Origin: Clostridia bacterium
GTDB taxonomy: Bacteria; Bacillota; Clostridia; Christensenellales; Borkfalkiaceae
Direction: 5' to 3'
Assembly: GCA_017631725.1 (NCBI GenBank)
Contig: JAGBSS010000220.1
Location: forward strand, 1 to 6,476
Length of the DNA stretch: 6,476 nt
The notes below the pieces were generated by a model, which was not told where the DNA came from, did no database searches, and saw only the letters and a program-made list of their open reading frames with translations. A program made the position numbers and the translations under genes. Of the stretch, positions 1 through 6,476 are shown piece after piece. Numbering within the stretch: position 1 is the first letter of the stretch; the number at the start of each line of letters is the position of its first letter.

Positions 1-313
1 GTACGTGTGTAGGAGCACATACGTCTGCAAGTTTGGTTATACCAAAGGTTGCAATTGTTGCATTTAATTTATAGGTTGCATCGTTTGTATAGATAGATAT
101 AACCTTTTCACCTGCATTTGCTTTTAATACACTTGCAGGAATTGTAACGGTGTTATCGTTTATCGTGCAATTATCTGCTACACTTGCTATACCAATTGAT
201 ACACCTGTTATAGCGCCTTCTACTTCATATGTGAAGTCTTTATTAATTATTTCGCCATTGTCAGTGGTTTCAGATGCCCATGCAACAACATTGCCAAGTT
301 CTATAACGTTTTC
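1..313 (-). repeat. Composite module D, first part only (copy 4, cut by window edge)
   Basis: Residues 1485-1588 of the lipoprotein. They match the opening beta-sandwich-like segment of modules A-C: VVAWASE with W1496 (compare W687-F-A-A in module B), a VTIPASVLKANAG strand-turn, IYTNDATYKLNATIATFGITKLADV (compare the LITDVSQI and LVITDASQI strands of A and C). The GLUG-like part would lie beyond the left edge, so the protein very likely continues with at least one more module. Confidence 0.6.
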
Positions 314-3300
314 ATCAGATGGATCATCAGGTTTAACTTCTGGAACTTCTTCTGCACCACCAATTAACTTAACAACTTTTGCAAATGCTGTATCTCCATC
401 TACACCAGAAATTATATAGGTAGATGTAGAGTATGCAATGCTTGCAGGAATTACAACGTTTGCACCAATAGTAACTTGTGCTGTAATATCTTTACCGTCT
501 TTAAGAACTTTGGTTACGTTTGCAAGTTCAATAGTTGCATCTTCACCTTCTTCTACGTTTACAGAAAGGTAATTGTCGCTATAATCGTATACGGTTGCGC
601 CTGTAATATAAACAGTATTGCTATCTTGGTTAATGTCAACATTACCTGACATAATACCATTTTCAACTTCATCTATAAATACGATAGAGCCGTTGAAGTT
701 GCCACCATCTGTTGTCCAGTTACCAACGCCTGCAAGAGAAACGTTTTGACCTGCAGCACCACGTAATACGAAGGTACAACCTGTCATACCATGCATCCAA
801 GAGCCATAGAAAGTTGCCAACGCATTTGTTTTGCCTTCTGCAACGGTAATATCAAAGTAACAATTGCTAAATCTAGCAGACATATAGTAACCGAATAAAC
901 CATAACCGCCGGTTACTTCACCAATAAAGCCAACGTTAGAAATAGTTGAATAGCTACCATTGTCTTGTGCTAACGTGTCAAAGAATATAGAATTACCAAC
1001 TTTAAAGTTTTTAAAGGAGTATCCTTTACCATCAAGTTGGATAACTGCACCTTTACCACCACCCCATAAAGAAGTTGAGTGTAAAATTTCTTGCCCACCA
1101 AAGTCTATATCGTTACCTAATACATAGTAACCACGATAGATAGGAGCATTAGTGTTGTAATCGTTACCGGTTGCACCACCAAGGCGTTGCATTTGGTTTA
1201 ACGTATTTGCGTTACCAGCATTAATTTGGCTTGCATCGGTTATAACGAGTGTTGCCATAACACCGGTAAGTTTATAAAGTTTTGTTTCAGTTTCAATAAC
1301 AGCTGTTAATGCATTAGAAGGACCAACATAGCCTTTTACAAGTGAATAAGGAATTGTAAGTTCTCCATCTGCATATGTAACGTCTGATAATGTTACGCCG
1401 ATATCAACAGCAATGTCACCCTTTTTAAGAACAGTAATAGAAACAGGAGCTGAATCAATTTCTAACTTCCATGCTACACCTTCTTTTTTAGCAGTGTTAA
1501 GACCGTGAACACCAACGTCTAATTCTACAACTTCTAAATCTGGGCTTGGAAGTGTTCCAAATTCGCCAGAAGTGATTACTTTAATGAATTCTTCACCGAA
1601 GAATATGAAAGTATCTGTTGTAGCATATTTATCAGCAATAAGTGTCACAGAGTTTTCAGAAATGGTAAGAACATTAGAGTTATTTGTCACGTCTATACCA
1701 TTCATAAGAACTTTTGTTACACCTGCAATATTAAATACTGCATTTTGAGTTGCTTCACCTGGATATTCTAAAATATTATCTGCTAATGCATATTTAGTTG
1801 CAAGTCTTTCATCACAGTCTTTACCCCATGGAGCATAGTACATTAATTGTAAGTCAGAGATAATAATTGTAGAAGAAGATGTTCTAAATGCACCAGAAGT
1901 ACCACTGTTTGGATCTTGTTTAGCATTTAATGCATATTCACTTGTGCCTAAACCACGGCTTACAACAATACAATCTTTTAATTCTGCTTGAGCGGCTGAT
2001 GGAGCAAATACACAACCTACCCCACCTAAATAGTCTGCAGAAGCAATATCAAGATAGCAGTTTACAAATTTAATACCATTGTACCAACCACTTAAACCAT
2101 AATTACTGCTTTGGGTTAAGTTAATAAATCTAATGTTTTTAAATTGACCACCACCAACGGTATCCATGAGAGATTGACCATTACCGGCAGATGTAATGTT
2201 ATACATTGCATAACCACGGCCATCTAAAACACCCTTAAAGCCAACGTTTGAATTATTAACCCATAAGTTGTCAGATTTACATTGTAAGGTTTTGCCACTA
2301 AAGTCTAAATCGCAAGTTAAAATTGCAGTAAGGCCAGAGCCCCATGCACCTTCTTGATAGCCTAATGCTTCTTGAATTGCACTTGCTTTAGTCGTGCTTC
2401 CAGATATAAAGTCAGAAGCCTTGGTAACTGCAAATGCTGCGGAAACGCCAATGTTATTAATATATTTTTTAGTTAACGTTTCAATTAAAAGGGTCTTGTT
2501 TTCGCCAGATAAACCTGAAGAAATAAGAGCAGAACCTAATATAGAAACTTTGTTAGTTGCAGAATCGAAAGTATAATCTACAATTTCAGTTCCGGTAAGG
2601 CCAAGGTCTGGAGTTACAACTATTCTTACAGGTTCGCCATCTAATTCAAGTTCGAAATAGTTGTCAATTAAAAGACCTGCGCTGTTAGTTTGTTTTGCAG
2701 CAAACCATTCTACCTTGTTTTCTTGTGATGGAAGTTTAAAGTCTGCAATAAAGTATCTATCAAACTTATCCATTTCAAAGGTAAATTTGCCACGGTGAGC
2801 ACTTATAAATGCCGCGCTAAAGGTAACAGAATATTTATCAATGGTTACACCCGTTTCACTAGAAACGTCAACCCCATTATAAATAATCTTTTTAACACCA
2901 GCAACTTCTAATACTAAATCGCTTTCTACACTTGCTTCTTGTGTAAAGGTTAAACCTAAAACTTCGCAAGATGCCTTTAATTCTTCACCAACTAAAGTTA
3001 AAGCATCGGTATAGAATACAGAACCAGAAGTTTCGTTCATTAAACCATCAGTGCTGAAAGATGCGTTACCTTGAGATACAACTGTACAGTTGGTAAATGC
3101 TTTAGGGCCTGCTGGGTTATGACCTAAAATTACATCTGTTGTGTCTGCATTAGACTTAATAAATAAGTTATCGTAAGAACCATAGAAATACCAGCCAAAT
3201 AAGCCACCTTGGTATGTACTAAAGTCTACAATGTTAAGGTTACGGATAACAGCATCTTTATGCATACCGCCAAAGAGTGCGTTTTGACCATTTAACTTAA

Positions 3301-4765
3301 AGTTAGAAATGGTGTAGCCTTGACCATCTAAAGTGCCGGCAAAACCTGTGCCTGCATCCCAGTTAGATTGTGCGTGAACAATAGAAATACCACCACAATC
3401 GATATCTGCACCTAATGCGAAATAACCGAAAATGTTGTTTGTAGATGTATCACCCTTATTAATATACGCATTATCGTAAGTGGTTGCGCCACCTGCAATT
3501 GCATATTGTGGAAGAATAGAACCAGAACCTGTGTGAATTTGACTTACGTCTGTAATTAAACAGGTTACAACGTCTAACGTATAGTGATAATCTGCAACGT
3601 CGGTTGAGATAGATGCGGTCTTATTTTTACCATATAATTTGCTTACCGTTTTATAAGCGATAGATGCCTTGCCATCTTTGAAAGATAACGCATCTTGATC
3701 AACTTTAACACCAGCAAAGGTAGCAGAAATAACTTTTGTACCTTCTACATCTTGTGTAAATGGAATTTCGCTTGCATCTGCAGTGTTTAAGCCGTATGCA
3801 CCAATTTCTTTATTAACACCGATAGGTGCTACTGCGAAAACAACAGAACCGGTAATTTCGGTACCATCGTTAAGCGTTAATTTAGCGTTAACGATAGCAT
3901 CACCCCTACCTTTTGCCGTAACAACTGCATTGTTGTCGCTTTGAGCAACACTAATAATGTCGGTTGATGCGGTTTCGTAGGTTATGCTTGCAACGTTTGC
4001 AAAGTCTACAGCAACGCTATCTTTGTAAACGCCTGTTGGTTGTAAAGTGAATTGTGTTTCTTCTGCTGTACCCCTTGTAATAAGGCCAACTTTAGCAGCG
4101 TTAAACTCAACGTAAGTAAGGCTTTTAACGTTTACGTTAATTTCTTTAAATATAATTTCGCCTTCGTATTCAAATTCGCATCCAATAACTGTATTACCAG
4201 CTTTTTTAGCTAAAATTTTACCATTTGAGTATTCTGCAATAGAAGAATCTAAAGAATACCAAGTTAAAGAAGCTCCTAAATCAATTCCGTTTGCTTTTGC
4301 TGCTGCAGAGATGTCGTAAGAAGAACCTACAACAACGTCTATATCAGAAAGAGAAGTAGAGAAACTAATAGAAGGATAGTAATTGCTATCTACAACTTTA
4401 ATATCACAAGAAATTGCGTTTTCACCAATTGTAGCGGTAATTTTAGCTGTACCCTTGTTTAAGGCAACAATTTCTGCAACGAAAAAGCCGTTTTCATCTA
4501 TAAAATAACTAGAAACTTTTGCTACATTTGCATCTGAAGAGGACCAAACGATGTCTCCAGATATGCTTGTAGAAACTGCTAATTGAAATTTGTCATATCT
4601 ACCAATTTTGCGGGTTGAGTCACTAATTTGCATGTTGGTGGAAACAGTAGGTTTATCATTATCACTTGGTTTGTTGTTTCCGCCACGAGCGCAACCTGCA
4701 AGAGTTGAGGTGGTAGCGACAATAAGAGATGCGACAAGCGCAAAAATTTTACTTTTTTTACTCAT
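1..4765 (-). CDS. Giant surface lipoprotein with Ig-like domains and repeated GLUG-like beta-helix modules (3' end outside window)
   Basis: The ATG at 4763-4765 opens a frame that I followed codon by codon to the left edge without a stop: 1588 residues, C-terminus missing. The start is fixed by an AAGGAG site 8 bases upstream and by the signal peptide that follows immediately. Order of parts: signal peptide 1-24 with lipobox LAGC and lipidated Cys25; polar linker 26-39; two Big_2-like domains (about 40-125 with VWSSSD, and 128-214 with LTWYS); a more divergent third Ig-like domain (about 217-313); composite modules A (316-680), B (681-1075), C (1076-1484) and the start of D (from 1485). The GLUG-like parts carry DID/DLD, LDGxGY and GL-F/S-G-W/Y-Y motifs typical of secreted beta-helix-type repeat proteins. 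No catalytic motif was recognised. I infer a cell-surface binding or adhesion protein, perhaps glycan-binding, acting with the upstream DUF4838 protein. Exact ligand and total length are unknown. Confidence 0.9.
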   Translation of the reverse strand, partial: MSKKSKIFALVASLIVATTSTLAGCARGGNNKPSDNDKPTVSTNMQISDSTRKIGRYDKFQLAVSTSISGDIVWSSSDANVAKVSSYFIDENGFFVAEIVALNKGTAKITATIGENAISCDIKVVDSNYYPSISFSTSLSDIDVVVGSSYDISAAAKANGIDLGASLTWYSLDSSIAEYSNGKILAKKAGNTVIGCEFEYEGEIIFKEINVNVKSLTYVEFNAAKVGLITRGTAEETQFTLQPTGVYKDSVAVDFANVASITYETASTDIISVAQSDNNAVVTAKGRGDAIVNAKLTLNDGTEITGSVVFAVAPIGVNKEIGAYGLNTADASEIPFTQDVEGTKVISATFAGVKVDQDALSFKDGKASIAYKTVSKLYGKNKTASISTDVADYHYTLDVVTCLITDVSQIHTGSGSILPQYAIAGGATTYDNAYINKGDTSTNNIFGYFALGADIDCGGISIVHAQSNWDAGTGFAGTLDGQGYTISNFKLNGQNALFGGMHKDAVIRNLNIVDFSTYQGGLFGWYFYGSYDNLFIKSNADTTDVILGHNPAGPKAFTNCTVVSQGNASFSTDGLMNETSGSVFYTDALTLVGEELKASCEVLGLTFTQEASVESDLVLEVAGVKKIIYNGVDVSSETGVTIDKYSVTFSAAFISAHRGKFTFEMDKFDRYFIADFKLPSQENKVEWFAAKQTNSAGLLIDNYFELELDGEPVRIVVTPDLGLTGTEIVDYTFDSATNKVSILGSALISSGLSGENKTLLIETLTKKYINNIGVSAAFAVTKASDFISGSTTKASAIQEALGYQEGAWGSGLTAILTCDLDFSGKTLQCKSDNLWVNNSNVGFKGVLDGRGYAMYNITSAGNGQSLMDTVGGGQFKNIRFINLTQSSNYGLSGWYNGIKFVNCYLDIASADYLGGVGCVFAPSAAQAELKDCIVVSRGLGTSEYALNAKQDPNSGTSGAFRTSSSTIIISDLQLMYYAPWGKDCDERLATKYALADNILEYPGEATQNAVFNIAGVTKVLMNGIDVTNNSNVLTISENSVTLIADKYATTDTFIFFGEEFIKVITSGEFGTLPSPDLEVVELDVGVHGLNTAKKEGVAWKLEIDSAPVSITVLKKGDIAVDIGVTLSDVTYADGELTIPYSLVKGYVGPSNALTAVIETETKLYKLTGVMATLVITDASQINAGNANTLNQMQRLGGATGNDYNTNAPIYRGYYVLGNDIDFGGQEILHSTSLWGGGKGAVIQLDGKGYSFKNFKVGNSIFFDTLAQDNGSYSTISNVGFIGEVTGGYGLFGYYMSARFSNCYFDITVAEGKTNALATFYGSWMHGMTGCTFVLRGAAGQNVSLAGVGNWTTDGGNFNGSIVFIDEVENGIMSGNVDINQDSNTVYITGATVYDYSDNYLSVNVEEGEDATIELANVTKVLKDGKDITAQVTIGANVVIPASIAYSTSTYIISGVDGDTAFAKVVKLIGGAEEVPEVKPDDPSDENVIELGNVVAWASETTDNGEIINKDFTYEVEGAITGVSIGIASVADNCTINDNTVTIPASVLKANAGEKVISIYTNDATYKLNATIATFGITKLADVCAPTHV
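314..1540 (-). repeat. Composite module C (protein-level repeat, copy 3)
   Basis: Residues 1076-1484 of the lipoprotein. GLNTA returns at 1088-1092, followed by LVITDASQI, LGNDIDFGG, QLDGKGYSFKNF with L1244, YGLFGYY (1288-1294), NCYFDI with C1302, and C1330-T-F-V-L-R-G. The closing segment has VTKVLKDGKDIT with D1423. The copy ends in an acidic, proline-rich linker (EEVPEVKPDDPSDEN, 1472-1486) that separates it from module D and is longer than the earlier linkers. Confidence 0.74.
1541..2725 (-). repeat. Composite module B (protein-level repeat, copy 2)
   Basis: Residues 681-1075 of the lipoprotein, the most divergent copy. The opening segment has W687-F-A-A in place of GLNTA and ends in FAVTKASDFI. 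The GLUG-like part has TCDLDFSG in place of LGxDIDxGG, VLDGRGYAMYN with L847, YGLSGWY (889-895), NCYLDI with C903, and C932-I-V-V-S-R-G. The closing segment has VTKVLMNGIDVT with N1022. The distance from the LDG Leu to the matching point in module A is 368 residues. Confidence 0.72.
2726..3820 (-). repeat. Composite module A (protein-level repeat, copy 1)
   Basis: Residues 316-680 of the lipoprotein. It opens with a beta-sandwich-like segment containing GLNTA (325-329) and ending in LITDVSQI (to 410). The GLUG-like part follows: LGADIDCGG, a W-x-x-G motif, GTLDGQGYTISNF (477-489), an IRNL strand, GGLFGWY (520-526) and C560-T-V-V-S. It closes with a short beta-rich segment containing VKKIIYNGVDVS, with NGVD at 630-633. 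It is repeated in modules B and C at the protein level; identity at the DNA level looks low. Confidence 0.75.
3827..4648 (-). other. N-terminal Ig-like stalk, about three domains
   Basis: Residues 40-313 of the lipoprotein. Domain 1 (about 40-125) shows the Big_2 pattern: W74-S-S-S-D, then VAKV, an ALNKGTAKITA strand and a closing C120-D-I-K-V. Domain 2 (about 128-214) has W169-Y-S-L-D, SIAEY, GKILAKKAG and ends in INVNV. Domain 3 (about 217-313) is more divergent but keeps the order 'DIISV ... VVTAKGRGDAIVNAKL ... GSVVFAV'. Such domains usually act as spacers or binding units that lift the rest of the protein off the cell surface. Boundaries are approximate. Confidence 0.75.
4691..4765 (-). 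other. Lipoprotein signal peptide and lipobox
   Basis: Residues 1-25 have a lysine-rich n-region (MSKKSK), a hydrophobic core (IFALVASLIVA), a short TTST stretch and the lipobox L22-A23-G24-C25. This is a standard signal-peptidase-II site; the mature protein would start at lipidated Cys25. Residues 26-39 (Arg, Gly, Asn, Lys, Pro, Ser, Asp) form a flexible polar spacer away from the membrane. The +2 residue after Cys is Ala, so there is no Asp-type retention signal if the host has an outer membrane. Confidence 0.92.
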
Positions 4766-4773
4766 ATCGTTTA

Positions 4774-4779
4774 CTCCTT
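4774..4779 (-). promoter_or_regulatory. Ribosome binding site of the lipoprotein gene
   Basis: On the minus strand the sequence reads AAGGAG followed by 8 bases and the ATG at 4763-4765. This near-perfect anti-16S match at ideal spacing fixes the start codon. It lies in the 17-base gap after the upstream stop codon, which argues for one transcript with separate translation initiation. Confidence 0.9.
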
Positions 4780-4782
4780 ATA

Positions 4783-6476
4783 TTAACCTAAAATGTCAGC
4801 GAGAGCACCGCCACTTTCACCAGTTGAACCATAGAGACCTAATCTAGCACAGTTTGCAAGAATTTCTGCTTTAAATGCTGCTAAATCTACTTCGTTCATA
4901 GAAGAAGGTTGGAAGTGAACAAGGTTGATTGCTGGGCTAACTTGTTCGTGAAGAAGATTATCTTTATACATATTGTAAAGATTTACATCAGAATACTTAA
5001 CAATTTCTATAGCTGCAAATGCCCTATCAAAGTAAGCAAGCCATTGTTTTAAGATACCTTCGTTCCAAACTTCTGGGCTTGAATAGTTACCTTGCATTTC
5101 TGGAGAACCTGCTGCGTCATATTTTTCATAAATATAAGCGAAATAGAACTTATAATCGTCGTAATATTCGCGCATAATATCTGCTGCTGGGCCATAAACA
5201 CCTGTAAAGAAATCATCTAAAATCTTTTCATAACTATAGTAGCAGTCCCAACCAAGTTTTGATTGCATGTAAAGTTTTAACCATGACCAGTCAGAAGTGT
5301 TACATGTGAATTGACCTTGGTTCATGTAATATTCAACGTTACATTCGTTAACTAAATATTGGAAAGTGCTTTGCATACCGGTCATACTATCTACAGGAAT
5401 TGTGTAGTCAGCAAAGTGGCAGGTATAGAACCAGAGATAGAACTTGCTTGTAGAAGGTTTCCAAGATTCTATAATGTCGTATGCCAAAGTGTTTTCTTTA
5501 GAGTTGTTAAATGGAACGTAGAAGTTTGCTTGGTGATATGGAGCATACCAAATTGCAACGTTTTCATGTAAAACCATATCGCTTTGAGCAACGTATTTAC
5601 CAGTGCTATCTTTAGCATTTGGAGATTGAACGGTGCCGTGGTAAGCGAATATTAAGATGGTAAGTTGCTTTTCTGGGAAGTTTTCTTTGTACCAAGGAGC
5701 AACTATAGCTGCTACGTCATTAATAAATTTAATTTGTGTAGCAGAGTTAGAACCGTTGTGAGCTGCGATATATGCTCTACAAGTTGAACAGTTACACCAT
5801 AAGGTATTATCGTTATGGGTAAATGAAATTGCTTCTAAGTGAGATGCGGCAACAGTCTTTTTCATTTCTTCTGCAACGTGGTTAACTAATGCTTGATATT
5901 CAGTTTGATTACCACCAGTTAAGTAGCAGAGTTGTTCACAGTTAGGAGCATACCATAATGGGTGTGCTTCTTGATAAACTTCTGGACGGCAAACGAAGAA
6001 TGAGTTGTGACAGTTACCTGCACCTTGACCACCAAATGACATGATTGTTTCAGAGTTAGAAACTAAACCTAATTTTTTGGTGTTAACAGGGTTGTTAACA
6101 CTTTCGCCGTATAAAGTAACGTTAAACTTAATATCAGGAACTTCGGTTATATCCATAGAAAGGAAAGGAAGGTCTTTATCTTCCATATCTCTAATGGTGT
6201 ATTGATCAATACCAAAATAATCGTAGCCTAATGCTAAATTTAAGAATTTATAAACGCCGTTTAAAACGCCTTCGCCTTTATGACCAACTATAAATAAGCA
6301 GTCACCTTTTGTTTTAACGTAGAAACCTCTACCCTTTAAGATATTGGTATCTAAATTAAAGCCTGCGCTTGTATAAATAGCATTTTTTCTGCCTAAAACA
6401 ATGTATTTAGCGCCATCGCTATAGGTAAGACCGGTATCAGAAACTGTTGCAAGTCTTACACCGGTTGATTCTTCGA
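4783..6476 (-). CDS. DUF4838 domain-containing protein, putative glycan-active enzyme (5' end outside window)
   Basis: The frame is open from the right edge to a TAA at 4783-4785, giving 563 visible residues; the N-terminus lies beyond the window. Visible residues 1-95 resemble the small N-terminal domain of GH67-type alpha-glucuronidases: a KTKGD-x-LFIVG strand (54-64), then GVLNGVYKFLNLALGYDYF (69-87), the usual 'G-x-x-x-GVY-x-FL' signature. The following region matches DUF4838: NDN (221-223), a WCNCSTC cluster (226-232), PEK and IFAYHG (about 257-280), IWYAPYHQ (298-305) and a GMQSTFQYL segment (about 366-374). DUF4838 proteins are linked to carbohydrate-active enzymes, but no reaction is established, so I infer only a role on glycans. 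The ATG at 6184-6186 is internal: the conserved GVYxFL motif lies upstream of it and no strong ribosome binding site precedes it. The C-terminus ends in a Gly/Ser-rich tail with no visible anchor or dockerin. The next gene follows after 17 bases. Family assignment is fairly secure; function is not. Confidence 0.85.
   Translation of the reverse strand, partial: EESTGVRLATVSDTGLTYSDGAKYIVLGRKNAIYTSAGFNLDTNILKGRGFYVKTKGDCLFIVGHKGEGVLNGVYKFLNLALGYDYFGIDQYTIRDMEDKDLPFLSMDITEVPDIKFNVTLYGESVNNPVNTKKLGLVSNSETIMSFGGQGAGNCHNSFFVCRPEVYQEAHPLWYAPNCEQLCYLTGGNQTEYQALVNHVAEEMKKTVAASHLEAISFTHNDNTLWCNCSTCRAYIAAHNGSNSATQIKFINDVAAIVAPWYKENFPEKQLTILIFAYHGTVQSPNAKDSTGKYVAQSDMVLHENVAIWYAPYHQANFYVPFNNSKENTLAYDIIESWKPSTSKFYLWFYTCHFADYTIPVDSMTGMQSTFQYLVNECNVEYYMNQGQFTCNTSDWSWLKLYMQSKLGWDCYYSYEKILDDFFTGVYGPAADIMREYYDDYKFYFAYIYEKYDAAGSPEMQGNYSSPEVWNEGILKQWLAYFDRAFAAIEIVKYSDVNLYNMYKDNLLHEQVSPAINLVHFQPSSMNEVDLAAFKAEILANCARLGLYGSTGESGGALADILG

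Noticed and set aside
3..28. Imperfect inverted repeat at the left edge (ACGTGTGT ... GCACATACGT)
   Set aside because: The match is short and imperfect and lies within coding sequence; not distinguishable from chance.
150..419. Plus-strand open frame of 89 codons
   Set aside because: It lies wholly inside the continuous minus-strand lipoprotein frame, has no ribosome binding site of note, and its Ser/Thr/Pro-rich content is what the opposite strand of this gene would give by chance.
2394..2576. Plus-strand open frame of 60 codons
   Set aside because: Antisense shadow within module B of the lipoprotein; short, no recognisable motif and no ribosome binding site.
2..4765. Possible frameshift, in-frame stop or recoded codon in the very long lipoprotein frame
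   Set aside because: I read every codon of the frame in the window and found no TAA, TAG or TGA. Domain motifs stay in one frame throughout, so neither a pseudogene nor an altered genetic code is indicated.
4766..4782. Possible terminator or promoter between the two genes
   Set aside because: The gap is only 17 bases, is taken up by the ribosome binding site, and shows no hairpin or T-run.
4590..4847. Plus-strand open frame of 85 codons spanning the intergenic gap, with a hydrophobic stretch
   Set aside because: It overlaps the signal peptide of the lipoprotein gene, the ribosome binding site and the end of the DUF4838 gene, all well supported on the minus strand. The hydrophobic part is the reverse of the signal-peptide coding region.
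5359..5571. Plus-strand open frame of 70 codons
   Set aside because: Antisense shadow inside the DUF4838 coding region, which carries clear family motifs on the minus strand.
6184..6186. ATG at 6186 (minus strand) as the start of the DUF4838 gene
   Set aside because: The frame is open a further 96 codons to the right edge, and that stretch holds the conserved GVLNGVYKFL motif. No good ribosome binding site lies just upstream of this ATG.

Overview
The window is an AT-rich stretch of bacterial DNA coded entirely on the minus strand. It holds two very long genes, and both run off the window. Low GC, TTA/AAA/GTT-rich codon use, a strong AAGGAG ribosome binding site and a signal-peptidase-II lipoprotein suggest a Bacillota (Clostridia-like) organism, perhaps an uncultured gut lineage. 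That placement is inference, because there is no phylogenetic marker here.

Reading in the direction of transcription (right to left), the first gene (6476 down to 4783) enters with its 5' end missing. It encodes a protein with a GH67-like N-terminal region followed by a DUF4838 (PF16126-type) domain, a family related to glycoside hydrolases whose activity is not established. Its TAA stop lies 17 bases before the ATG of the second gene, which has its own well-placed ribosome binding site, so the two are very probably cotranscribed.

The second gene (4765 down to the left edge) was followed codon by codon and stays open for 1588 codons with no stop inside the window. The product is a giant surface lipoprotein. 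It has a signal peptide with lipobox LAGC, about three bacterial Ig-like domains, and then a composite module of about 365-409 residues present three times, with a fourth copy starting at the left edge. Each module has a beta-sandwich-like segment, a GLUG-like beta-helix-type segment (motifs DIDxGG, LDGxGY, GLFGWY and a C-T/I-V/F-V strand) and a second short beta-rich segment centred on a V-x-K-x(3)-G-x-D motif.

Together the pair looks like a cell-surface glycan-related locus: a large anchored adhesin or binding scaffold beside a putative exported glycan-active enzyme. The sequence supports the architecture and linkage directly, but the substrate and activity are not determined. There are no RNA genes, mobile elements, CRISPR arrays or convincing terminators, and no non-coding stretch longer than 17 bases.
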